From assembly GCA_002307065.1 (NCBI GenBank), contig DBTN01000035.1:1-59165 (forward strand): a DNA stretch of 59,165 bases, given 5' to 3'. The notes beneath the pieces were generated by a model, which ran no database searches, was not told the DNA's origin, and was given only the letters and a program-made list of their open reading frames with translations. Each line of letters begins with the position of its first letter. Positions within the stretch are counted from its first letter, which is position 1. The position numbers and the translations under genes are program-made. Origin of the DNA: Akkermansiaceae bacterium UBA1315. GTDB taxonomy: Bacteria > Verrucomicrobiota > Verrucomicrobiia > Verrucomicrobiales > Akkermansiaceae. This document shows, one piece after another, positions 8,450 to 16,562 of this stretch.

Positions 8450-10723
8450 ATGAAAACACCTGAATCATCCCCAATTCCGGACCCCAAACGTTTCGAAGTG
8501 TCGCGAGCGACCTTGTGGTTCGACCGGTTTATGGGCTGGGCGATTTGTTTCGGTGGCATCGGTGTGATCCTGGCCGTATTCGGGATCTTTTATTTTATTG
8601 GAAAAGAAGTCGTTCCCTTGTTCCGCAGCGCGGACGTGGCACCGGCTGGCGAGGTCGCCCAAGGGGCGAATCCGGCGGTTCTCGGCGTCGACGAGTGGGG
8701 CGAGATGCCCTTTTTCTACGATGGCGCGGACAAAGTGGTATTTGTCGAAGTGAAATCCGGTCAGCGGCGCGAATTGGTCGTGCCAGGTTTGGCTGGGCTG
8801 GAAGTGACCGCATTTGCCTATGATACGGTCCACCGGCGCGTTGCGATTGGGCTTGCCGACGGACGTGTGGGTTCGTTTTTGGTCAGCTACGAGAGAAATT
8901 ATACGGAAGACGGCAATGCCCCGCTTGAGCCCTCGCTGGTTGCGGAGCCGTGGTTCCAATTGGAAAATGGCGAAGGTCCGGTGACGGCCATCAGCTATGG
9001 CGACTCGGGCGGAGCCCGGGTGATCGCCGCAAAACGGGGGAGCGGTGAGGCGGATACGGTTTCGATTTTACGCCTCGGTATGAAAAAAGGGCTGATCGGC
9101 GCGGGGAAACTCTCGCTTCTGGGTCAGACAGAAATTTCAGCGGATCTCCCTGCGGAAACGACGATGCTCCGGTCCTCGCAAAACGGTGCGATGGTACTGA
9201 TCGCGTGTGCGAATGGTGAGGTGGTTTATTTTATGGCGGATGCCGGTGGCGTATCCAAGCGCCAGTCGTTCCGTCCTTTTGACGGCAAACCGCTGAGGCA
9301 GATGAATTTCCTTTTTGGTGGCGTCTCGGTTGTGATGACCGGAGCTGACGGTTCTCAAGAACAGTGGAGCCTTTTCCGTCCGGAAGGGGAGGGCGAGCGG
9401 CTGTTTGGTGAAACGAAAAAATTTGATTCGCTCGGGGAGGGCGCGGTGTTGTTCGCCGCCAGCCAGCGGAACCGGACGTTTTTGACCGGTGCGGGACGCG
9501 AGCTCTCGATCCGCCACAGTACCTCCGGCGCGGTGCGTTGGAAAGGCCAGGCGGACATCGTGCCTGTCACCGCTTTGCTGGATGCAAAAGGCGCGCATTT
9601 CCTCATCGCTGCGGCAAATGGCGAAGTCCGGCGGTATTCGGTTCACGATCACCATCCGGAAGCAGGCTGGAAGGCATTCTTCGGAAAAGTCTGGTATGAG
9701 GGCGGCTCCAAACCGGTTTACCAGTGGCAGTCGACGGGCGGCACGGACGATTTCGAACCGAAACTTTCGCTGATTCCGTTGATCTTCGGCTCGCTCAAAG
9801 GAACCGCCTACGCATTGATTTTCTCGATCCCGGTCGCGTTGTTGGCGGCTGTGTTTTCCGCCGCGTATCTTTCTCCCGATGTGAAGCGTGTCGTGAAACC
9901 AACGATGGAGATCATGTCTTCACTACCGTCGGTCGTGCTCGGATTCCTCGCCGGCTTGTGGTTGGCGCCGATTCTTGAGATGCGGGTGCCGTCTGTTCTG
10001 ATGTTGGTGATTACGCTGCCGCTCACCGCGCTGCTCGCCGGTTATCTTTGGTGCCGCTTGCCGATCGGTATTCGCAACCGGTTTTCGGGAGGGAGCGAGT
10101 GGCTTCTCGTGTTGCCGATGTTGGTTCTCGCCGGTTATGCGGCATGGAACTTCGGACCGGTTTTGGAAAGCTGGATCTTTATCTACAAAGACCCGGCGAC
10201 CGGCAAAGAGGTCGCGGATTTCCGCCTTTGGTGGCCACAGGCGACCGGGACGTCCTACGAGCAACGGAATTCGTTGGTGCTCGGATTCATGATGGGCTTC
10301 GCCGTGATTCCGGTGATCTTCACCATTGCCGAAGATGCCCTTTCCAATGTCCCTAAAAATCTCACTGCTGCCGCCTCCGCGCTCGGAGCGAACCGCTGGC
10401 AGGTGGTGTGGACGGTGATGCTGCCGGTCGCGTCATCCGGAATCTTCTCCGCGTTGATGATCGGCTTCGGTCGTGCGGTCGGCGAGACGATGATCATGGT
10501 GATGGCGACGGGAAATACGCCGCTTACCGAGTGGAATATTTTCTCCGGCATGCGGACGCTTTCGGCGAATATCGCGGTCGAGCTTCCCGAAGCGCCGGTC
10601 GGTTCGACTCATTACCGCACGCTGTTCCTCGGGGCGGTCGTTCTTTTTGCCATGACCTTCGTGATGAACACGATCGCCGAGGTCCTCCGTCAGCGTCTGC
10701 GCGAACGCAATAAACTTGTCTGA
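8450..10723 (+). CDS. pstC: PstC-type phosphate ABC permease with a large extracytoplasmic insert
   Basis: 757-residue inner-membrane permease. The start is the ATG of MKTPESSPIPDP; a TTG three codons upstream is less likely. One membrane helix at about residues 22-48 (WAICFGGIGVILAVFGIFYF) is followed by some 370 residues of soluble sequence with repeated short strands, perhaps a propeller-like domain, and then the usual permease domain from about residue 445 (SLKGTAYALIFSIPVALLAA). The cytoplasmic EAA-type loop is AASALGANRWQVVWTVMLP, where the PstB ATPase docks. Standard PstC proteins are about 300 residues; the long form also occurs in gammaproteobacteria. pstA follows after a single base. 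Confidence 0.92.
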   Translation: MKTPESSPIPDPKRFEVSRATLWFDRFMGWAICFGGIGVILAVFGIFYFIGKEVVPLFRSADVAPAGEVAQGANPAVLGVDEWGEMPFFYDGADKVVFVEVKSGQRRELVVPGLAGLEVTAFAYDTVHRRVAIGLADGRVGSFLVSYERNYTEDGNAPLEPSLVAEPWFQLENGEGPVTAISYGDSGGARVIAAKRGSGEADTVSILRLGMKKGLIGAGKLSLLGQTEISADLPAETTMLRSSQNGAMVLIACANGEVVYFMADAGGVSKRQSFRPFDGKPLRQMNFLFGGVSVVMTGADGSQEQWSLFRPEGEGERLFGETKKFDSLGEGAVLFAASQRNRTFLTGAGRELSIRHSTSGAVRWKGQADIVPVTALLDAKGAHFLIAAANGEVRRYSVHDHHPEAGWKAFFGKVWYEGGSKPVYQWQSTGGTDDFEPKLSLIPLIFGSLKGTAYALIFSIPVALLAAVFSAAYLSPDVKRVVKPTMEIMSSLPSVVLGFLAGLWLAPILEMRVPSVLMLVITLPLTALLAGYLWCRLPIGIRNRFSGGSEWLLVLPMLVLAGYAAWNFGPVLESWIFIYKDPATGKEVADFRLWWPQATGTSYEQRNSLVLGFMMGFAVIPVIFTIAEDALSNVPKNLTAAASALGANRWQVVWTVMLPVASSGIFSALMIGFGRAVGETMIMVMATGNTPLTEWNIFSGMRTLSANIAVELPEAPVGSTHYRTLFLGAVVLFAMTFVMNTIAEVLRQRLRERNKLV

Positions 10724-10724
10724 T

Positions 10725-12362
10725 ATGTCATCTGAACTTTCTAAACCTTCGAGGTCTTTCGCGACCACTGGCCGATCGCGCAAAGGCGAACCGCTCGTCT
10801 GGCTCACGGCTGCGGGGCTCACTCTCGGCGTCGCCATGGCGTTGGGCTTGTTTCTTCTGATCCTGATCAAAGGCGGCGCCTCCTTCTGGCCTCGGAAAAT
10901 CGATGTCATGGAGGTCACTCGCAATGGCGGAAGCGAAATCATCGCTGGCTATGTGACTCAGGAAAAGGAACGCAAGGATCCCGATGGCACCTTTCATAAA
11001 GAGATCCAAGTTTTTCGCGGCAATCGTGACCTGAGTCCGGAAGCGTTTGTTTATATCGACGAAAAAGATATCCAATCCGTCTCGAATCCCGAGTCGTTAC
11101 TGCTCGTCGAGCGCCTGGAATACGGTCCGGCCATTGTGGAACCGGTCGCTCTGGAAGCCGATGGAAAACGGATCGAAGCCTCAAGCGGTGAATTCCGGAG
11201 CGTGCTCAAAGCTCAGTTGGATTCGGCCAAAAAAATCCGCGCCGATTTGTTAGAGATCGAGCGGAAAAAGATCGGGAAAATCAGCCGAGAGCTCGAAGCG
11301 CTGGGCCGTGCGGAGCGAAGCGGTTCCGTGCCTGCCACTGAGGCAGCGGCGCGACGGGCGGAGTTGCAAAAGGATTTCGAAAAACTGCAAGCGCAGGCAG
11401 CGGTGATCCGAGAAAAGCTCGCGGGTTCGCAATTTTTCGGCAGATCGGCTGATGGTCGCGAGGTGACTTTTCCCATCGGGAATCTGCTTGGAGTTTTTGC
11501 ATCCAACGAGGCGAACTTCTTTGAGCGGGTGGGCGAAATGCTTCACCGCATGACGTCATTTCTCACGGAAGACCCTCGCGAGGCCAATACCGAGGGTGGC
11601 GTTTTCCCTGCGATCTTCGGCACCGTGACTATGACGTTGGTGATGAGTTTGTTCGTCACACCTTTCGGGGTCATCGCCGCGATTTATCTGCGGGAATATG
11701 CGAAACAAGGGATGCTGGTGAAAATCGTCCGCATTTCCGTGAACAACTTGGCGGGCGTTCCATCGATTGTCTTTGGTGTCTTCGGCCTGGCGTTTTTCGT
11801 CTACTTCGTCGGCGGCGGGATCGACCAATGGCTTTTCGCTGACAAGCTGCCGACTCCGACATACGGCACTCCTGGTATTTTGTGGGCTTCGCTGACGTTA
11901 TCGTTGCTGACGCTGCCGGTGGTCATCGTGGCGACCGAAGAAGCGCTTTCTGCGGTTCCACGCGGCGTGCGTGAAGCTGCCCTCGCCTGTGGCGCTTCGA
12001 AATGGCAGGCGATTCAGCGAGTCGTGTTGCCCGCATCCTTGCCCGGGATTCTAACAGGAGTGATTCTCGCCATGGCGCGGGGCGCGGGCGAAGTTGCGCC
12101 GCTCATGCTCGTGGGCGTCGTGAAGCTCGCTCCTTCGTTGCCGATTGATGACATCGCTCCGTTTGTTCACCCGGAGCGGAAATTCATGCACTTGGGCTTT
12201 CACATTTACGATCTCGGTTTCCAATCCCCTGATGCCGAGGCGGCGAAACCGGTCGTTTATGCCACCGCGCTGCTTCTGATCGTGGTGGTCGTCGCGCTGA
12301 ATCTCGCCGCCATCATCATTCGCAATCGCCTGAAAAAACGCTTCGCCGTCAGTAGCTTCTAA
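10725..12362 (+). CDS. pstA: PstA-type phosphate ABC permease with a coiled-coil insert
   Basis: 545-residue permease subunit starting at ATG-TCA-TCT, one base after the pstC stop. N-terminal helix at roughly residues 30-50 (LTAAGLTLGVAMALGLFLLI), a soluble insert that includes a charged, probably coiled-coil stretch (about 145-225, rich in ELEALGRAE/KDFEKLQAQAA heptads), then the permease domain (GTVTMTLVMSLFVTPFGVIA) with the EAA loop EAALACGASKWQAIQRVVLP and the family motif ARGAGEVAPLMLVG. The insert parallels that of PstC, so the two probably form a common extracytoplasmic structure. pstB follows after one base (TAA-G-ATG). Confidence 0.93.
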   Translation: MSSELSKPSRSFATTGRSRKGEPLVWLTAAGLTLGVAMALGLFLLILIKGGASFWPRKIDVMEVTRNGGSEIIAGYVTQEKERKDPDGTFHKEIQVFRGNRDLSPEAFVYIDEKDIQSVSNPESLLLVERLEYGPAIVEPVALEADGKRIEASSGEFRSVLKAQLDSAKKIRADLLEIERKKIGKISRELEALGRAERSGSVPATEAAARRAELQKDFEKLQAQAAVIREKLAGSQFFGRSADGREVTFPIGNLLGVFASNEANFFERVGEMLHRMTSFLTEDPREANTEGGVFPAIFGTVTMTLVMSLFVTPFGVIAAIYLREYAKQGMLVKIVRISVNNLAGVPSIVFGVFGLAFFVYFVGGGIDQWLFADKLPTPTYGTPGILWASLTLSLLTLPVVIVATEEALSAVPRGVREAALACGASKWQAIQRVVLPASLPGILTGVILAMARGAGEVAPLMLVGVVKLAPSLPIDDIAPFVHPERKFMHLGFHIYDLGFQSPDAEAAKPVVYATALLLIVVVVALNLAAIIIRNRLKKRFAVSSF

Positions 12363-12363
12363 G

Positions 12364-13155
12364 ATGAGCCTATCCTCCTCAAACACCATCGCCAGCGATG
12401 CCTCGGATTTCATCCGGGTCGATGACTTCAGCTTTTATTACGGAGCGAAGCAGGCGATTTTCAACGTCGACATGGCGATCCCCGCCAATCAGGTCACCGC
12501 ATTGATCGGGCCTTCCGGTTGCGGAAAATCGACCTTGTTGCGAAATCTCAACCGGATGAACGATCTGGTCGAGGGCGTCCACCACGAAGGAGATATCCGA
12601 ATCGGAGGGACGAGTTTGTATGATCCTTCGGTCGAAGTGATCTCGCTGCGCAAACGGGTGGGAATGGTTTTCCAAAAATACAATCCGTTCGCCAAGTCGA
12701 TCTACGAAAATGTTATCTTCAGCTTGCGAGTCGCGGGACGTTCGAAGAAGTCCGAGCTTGATGAAACGGTCGAGCGCTCGCTGCGTGCGTCCGCTTTGTG
12801 GGATGAAGTGAAAGATCGGTTGCACGATTCCGCGTTCGGTCTTTCCGGCGGACAGCAACAGCGCTTGTGCATTGCCCGCGCGATCGCGAACCAGCCTGAA
12901 ATTTTGCTGATGGATGAACCTTGCGCCGCCCTGGATCCGGTGGCGACTTTGCGAATCGAAGAGCTAATCCTGAAATTGAAAGAGCAGTTCACCATCGTGA
13001 TCGTCACTCACAACATGGAGCAAGCCACTCGCTGCTCCGACCGGACGGCGTTCCTTTATATGGGCAAGCTGGTCGAATATGACCGGACGATGCAAATTTT
13101 CGAAAATCCTTCCAAACCCGAAACCGAGGCTTACATCTCCGGCCGTTTCAGTTGA
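12364..13155 (+). CDS. pstB: PstB phosphate ABC transporter ATPase (copy 1)
   Basis: 263-residue ATPase that powers phosphate import. Walker A GPSGCGKSTLL (about residues 49-59), PstB-type block LVEGVHHEGDIRIGG, Q-loop region VGMVFQKYNPFAKSIYENV, signature LSGGQQQRLCIARAIA, Walker B ILLMDEPCAALDP and H-loop VTHNMEQATR. It is followed after one base (TGA-T-ATG) by a second PstB gene. It may instead be the less selective member of a pair, but every ATPase motif is intact. Confidence 0.94.
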   Translation: MSLSSSNTIASDASDFIRVDDFSFYYGAKQAIFNVDMAIPANQVTALIGPSGCGKSTLLRNLNRMNDLVEGVHHEGDIRIGGTSLYDPSVEVISLRKRVGMVFQKYNPFAKSIYENVIFSLRVAGRSKKSELDETVERSLRASALWDEVKDRLHDSAFGLSGGQQQRLCIARAIANQPEILLMDEPCAALDPVATLRIEELILKLKEQFTIVIVTHNMEQATRCSDRTAFLYMGKLVEYDRTMQIFENPSKPETEAYISGRFS

Positions 13156-13156
13156 T

Positions 13157-13942
13157 ATGTCATCTTCAAGTAATACAACGGCACCGGTCGCATCGATCGA
13201 AGTGAAAGATGTGGATTTCAATTATGGGAAATCGACTTCTCTGAAAGATATCAATCTGACGATTCATCGCAATGAAGTCACCGCGTTTATCGGGCCGTCC
13301 GGTTGCGGGAAATCAACGTTATTGCGATGCTTCAACCGAATGAACGATTTTATTCCCGGCGCGCGCGTCGTGCGGGGTGGGATCTGGATCGAAGGGGTGG
13401 AAATCCACAGCCCGGACGTCGACGGCGTCGAGCTACGGCGCAAGATCGGGATGGTCTTCCAGAAGTCGAATCCATTTCCTCGAAGCATTTACGAAAACGT
13501 CGCATACGGTCCGCGGATTCTGGGCGAAAAACGCAAAGACGTCCTGGATGCCGTTGTCGAAAAATCTCTCCGCGGAGCGGCCTTGTGGGATGAGGTGAAA
13601 GACCGCTTGAACGAATCCGCGTTCGGACTTTCCGGAGGTCAGCAGCAGCGGTTGTGCATCGCCCGCACCACGGCGGTGGACCCGAGTATCATTCTGATGG
13701 ATGAACCTTGTTCCGCCTTGGACCCCATCGCCACGGCGAAAGTCGAAGAGCTGATTCTTGCGTTGAAGGAAAACTATACGATTGTGATCGTGACGCATAA
13801 CATGCAGCAGGCCACCCGCGTTTCCGACCGGACGGCGTTCTTCTATCTCGGCGAACTCGTCGAATACGATTTTACACAAAAAATGTTCAGCACGCCTTCT
13901 CAGGTAAAAACCGAAGAATACATTTCGGGCCGTTTCGGTTGA
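13157..13942 (+). CDS. pstB: PstB phosphate ABC transporter ATPase (copy 2)
   Basis: 261-residue paralogue of the preceding gene. The start MSSSSNTTAPVA lies one base after the previous stop; a longer reading would overlap it extensively. Motifs: Walker A GPSGCGKSTLL, PstB block DFIPGARVVRGGIWIEG, Q-loop KIGMVFQKSNPFPRSIYENV, signature LSGGQQQRLCIART, Walker B IILMDEPCSALDP and H-loop VTHNMQQATRVSDR. The block PGARVVRG resembles the canonical PstB consensus more than copy 1 does. Two adjacent intact ATPases with a single PstC/PstA pair suggest a heterodimeric or alternative motor. phoU follows after 31 bp. Confidence 0.94.
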   Translation: MSSSSNTTAPVASIEVKDVDFNYGKSTSLKDINLTIHRNEVTAFIGPSGCGKSTLLRCFNRMNDFIPGARVVRGGIWIEGVEIHSPDVDGVELRRKIGMVFQKSNPFPRSIYENVAYGPRILGEKRKDVLDAVVEKSLRGAALWDEVKDRLNESAFGLSGGQQQRLCIARTTAVDPSIILMDEPCSALDPIATAKVEELILALKENYTIVIVTHNMQQATRVSDRTAFFYLGELVEYDFTQKMFSTPSQVKTEEYISGRFG

Positions 13943-13973
13943 TTTTACTACGCTCTCCATTCATTCCAGTATC

Positions 13974-14654
13974 ATGCAAACGCCGCACATTCTCCGCGAC
14001 TTCGACCAAGCGATTTCCACGCTCCGGGCAGAAGTCATCTCGATGGCCGCCAAATCCCGGCACAATCTCGAACGCGCGATCCGCGCTTTGCTGGAACGAA
14101 ATCCGGAACTCGCCAACGCGGTCATCGCGGATGACGATGAGGTGGATGATCTGGAGCGCCGGATCGATCACCTCGGTATGGAAATTCTGGTCCGCTTTCA
14201 TCCGGTTGCGACCGATCTGCGGCTCGTTGTTTCTTCGATGAAAATTTCGATGAACCTCGAACGCATTTCCGACCACGCGACGAATATCGCCAAGCGTGCG
14301 AAAAAAATCAGCGCCAACCCCGAGCTGCAAGATGTGACTCTGATCGAGCCGCTTTATGCCTTGGCGGACCATTTGTTGCTTGATGCGATCTCGGCCTACA
14401 GTGATCGAAATGCCACGCTCGGAGCTTCCCTGCATGCCCGTGACAAAGAACTCGATCGGATGCACCACGAGGCAAACGCGACTTTTGGCAAACGCATCGA
14501 ACAAGGTGCCGGTCGCAGCGAGGACTATCTGCATCTGATCCTCATTGTTCGTTCGCTCGAACGTGTCGGCGACCTCGCGACGAACATTGGTGAGGATGCC
14601 GTGTTCTTGGACGCTGCAAAAGATCTGCGCCACGAGTCGAATCGTGAGTTGTGA
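13974..14654 (+). CDS. phoU: PhoU phosphate signalling regulator
   Basis: 226-residue all-helical protein with two PhoU repeats. Each repeat has an E/DxxxD-type metal motif region: DDDEVDDLERRIDHLGMEI in the first half and ARDKELDRMHHEANA in the second. RISDHATNIAKRA and RVGDLATNIGEDA are the paired family signatures. PhoU links Pst transport to the PhoR/PhoB system and prevents toxic phosphate uptake; phoB and phoR are not in this window. Last gene of the pst operon. The following 266 bp to the HNH gene contain no recognisable gene or clear terminator. Confidence 0.95.
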   Translation: MQTPHILRDFDQAISTLRAEVISMAAKSRHNLERAIRALLERNPELANAVIADDDEVDDLERRIDHLGMEILVRFHPVATDLRLVVSSMKISMNLERISDHATNIAKRAKKISANPELQDVTLIEPLYALADHLLLDAISAYSDRNATLGASLHARDKELDRMHHEANATFGKRIEQGAGRSEDYLHLILIVRSLERVGDLATNIGEDAVFLDAAKDLRHESNREL

Positions 14655-14920
14655 GATCTGCTGCGCTTTTCATTTTCCGAAATTTTCGAATCCGGTGATC
14701 GGAGGAGCCTAGACGGCTTCGATACCCGGTTGGATCACGGGACGGCCACGCCTTTTCGCGCAGCCTTATTGTCCGACGGAGGCTTGGGCTGAAGTCGGTC
14801 GATGATATGGGATTTTCCGTGGAGAACCGTGCCCGGTCGGCGAGAATCGTAAGAATTGCCTTTTTGGATTGCCGTGAGGGCGGGCTCTGCTAGCTTGCCA
14901 GCGATTGGTTGGGAAAGGTT

Positions 14921-15529
14921 ATGACAGCCGTACTCGAACATCCCGTTTTGGTTCTCAATCGGTTTTGGCAACCGATTCATACTTGCTCCGTTAGGCGCGC
15001 GCTCCACCTTCTCTGCCTCGGTCATGCGCAGGTTGTGCAAGTCGATGGTGAGGAGTGTTTTCGGACTCACGATCTCGGTTCGTGGATTGATCATTCTTCA
15101 AAGGCGAACGATCCGGAAATGATTCATGGCATCCGGGTGATGCTGCGGGTCCCGAAGATCGTGGTGTTGGCGATCTACGATAAACTTCCCCGGCTGGAGG
15201 TGAAATTCACCCGTCGCAATGTTTTCCTGCGCGACCATTTTACCTGCCAATACTGCTCGAAAGTTTTACCCGAAAATCAGCTCAATCTCGATCATGTCAT
15301 GCCTCGGGATAAGGGCGGCCGCACGACCTGGGAAAATATCGTCACTTCTTGTTTCCGCTGCAATACCCGCAAAGCAAACAAACTTTCGCATGAAGTGAAC
15401 ATGCATCCGCTCCGCAAACCGGTCGCTCCGCGTTGGCGTCCGCTGTATGGGCTTCGCGAAAATGGGCTCGGCGACGAAAGCTGGAACCACTTCCTCCTCG
15501 CGGAAAAAGAGGCGAGAAAGAGCGCGTGA
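14921..15529 (+). CDS. HNH endonuclease family protein
   Basis: 202 residues. Begins MTAVLEHPVLVLNRFWQPIH, typical of a conserved family of HNH proteins; an alternative start four codons upstream is possible. The C-terminal half holds a zinc-bound HNH domain: CQYCSK, then LNLDHVMPRDKGG with the catalytic His, and ENIVTSCFRCNTRKAN with the second CxxC and Asn. Such stand-alone chromosomal HNH proteins are widespread and their role is not established. It is convergent with hprK, from which a shared hairpin separates it. Confidence 0.88.
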   Translation: MTAVLEHPVLVLNRFWQPIHTCSVRRALHLLCLGHAQVVQVDGEECFRTHDLGSWIDHSSKANDPEMIHGIRVMLRVPKIVVLAIYDKLPRLEVKFTRRNVFLRDHFTCQYCSKVLPENQLNLDHVMPRDKGGRTTWENIVTSCFRCNTRKANKLSHEVNMHPLRKPVAPRWRPLYGLRENGLGDESWNHFLLAEKEARKSA

Positions 15530-15530
15530 G

Positions 15531-15565
15531 ATAAGGAGAGTGGATCTTTGGTCCACACTCCTTAT
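15531..15565. terminator. Bidirectional hairpin between the HNH gene and hprK
   Basis: ATAAGGAG-A-GTGGA / TCCAC-A-CTCCTTAT stem with one A-A mismatch and a short loop, followed by TTTT on the plus strand. It includes the hprK stop codon. The core GAGTGGATCTTTGGTCCAC recurs at the right end of the window (59141-59165). Confidence 0.75.
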
Positions 15566-16512
15566 TTTGCTGCCATGTGATTGAGCAGCTTTTGGTTGAA
15601 CTCGTCGGCCATGTTGTAACCGAGGCGGCGGAGCTGTTGGTCGAGAGCGGCGATGGCGACCATCCGGGCGGTGTCGCGGCCGGGGCCAACCGGGATTTCG
15701 ACGTGGATGACGTGCTGTCCCAGAATTTCGTAGGTTTTCGGCTGCATGCCTAACCGGTCGACCTCGTTGAGATCGGCGTAAGGTTTCAGCGTGACGACCA
15801 GATCGAGCCGTTTGTCCGGACGGATCGATGCGAGGCCGTACAGGTTGGCGACGTTGATGATGCCGATGCCCCGGATTTCCATGTAGCCGCGGGAAAGGTC
15901 AGGTGCGGTGGCAACCAAATCGCCACCGACGTATTTGATGCGGACCATGTCATCGGCCACCAACGAGGCGCCGCGTTCGAGCAGGCCGATCGCGGTTTCG
16001 GATTTTCCCGAGCCGCTTTTTCCGACGATCAGGACGCCGACGCCGCGCATGTCGACCATGCAGCCGTGCATCGTCACGCTCGGGGCAAATTCGTGTTCGA
16101 GGCGGATCGTCGCGGCGTTGAGGAATTTCATCGTCACCTGCGAGGTGCCGAAAATCGGGATCGAATGTTCTTTGGCGACGGCCATCAGATCATCGCCGAG
16201 CGTGGCTCCGCGTGCGACGACGATGCAGGGGATGTCCCGATCGCACATCCGGCGAAACCGGTCGGAGCGCATCGCTTCCGGCAGTTTTTTGAGGTAGGAA
16301 AGCTCGGAATTTCCAAGCACCTGGACGCGTTTGCGGGCGAAGTAGGAGAAAAACCCGGCGAGCGCCAGACCCGGTCGATTGATCGCGGGTTCGCTGATCG
16401 GGCGGTCAAATCCCACGCTTTCTCCGTGCAGCGTGAGGCCGAGCGCTTCGGCGTGGAGTTCGAAAAATTTTCCTACCGTGATCGAGGCAATCGTTTTGAC
16501 GCGTGGGGTCAT
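15562..16512 (-). CDS. hprK: HPr(Ser) kinase/phosphorylase
   Basis: 316 residues from the ATG of MTPRVKTIAS; a TTG three codons upstream is less likely. N-terminal regulatory domain (about 1-130) with the hallmark NSELSYLKKL, then the kinase domain with Walker A GKSGSGKSETA near residue 155, LVADDMVRIK, the family signature MEIRGIGIINV and the C-terminal loop EIPVGPGRDTARMVAIAA. The enzyme phosphorylates and dephosphorylates Ser46 of HPr in Firmicutes. In Verrucomicrobiota and many Gram-negatives it acts outside sugar transport; no PTS gene is present here. Upstream on the same strand are a TIM-barrel-like protein and glgB, so a link to carbohydrate storage is possible. Confidence 0.94.
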   Translation of the reverse strand: MTPRVKTIASITVGKFFELHAEALGLTLHGESVGFDRPISEPAINRPGLALAGFFSYFARKRVQVLGNSELSYLKKLPEAMRSDRFRRMCDRDIPCIVVARGATLGDDLMAVAKEHSIPIFGTSQVTMKFLNAATIRLEHEFAPSVTMHGCMVDMRGVGVLIVGKSGSGKSETAIGLLERGASLVADDMVRIKYVGGDLVATAPDLSRGYMEIRGIGIINVANLYGLASIRPDKRLDLVVTLKPYADLNEVDRLGMQPKTYEILGQHVIHVEIPVGPGRDTARMVAIAALDQQLRRLGYNMADEFNQKLLNHMAAK

Positions 16513-16562
16513 GGCACTCAATCAAGCAGGAGACGGCGCGGACGGCACGCGAAATTCTTGGT

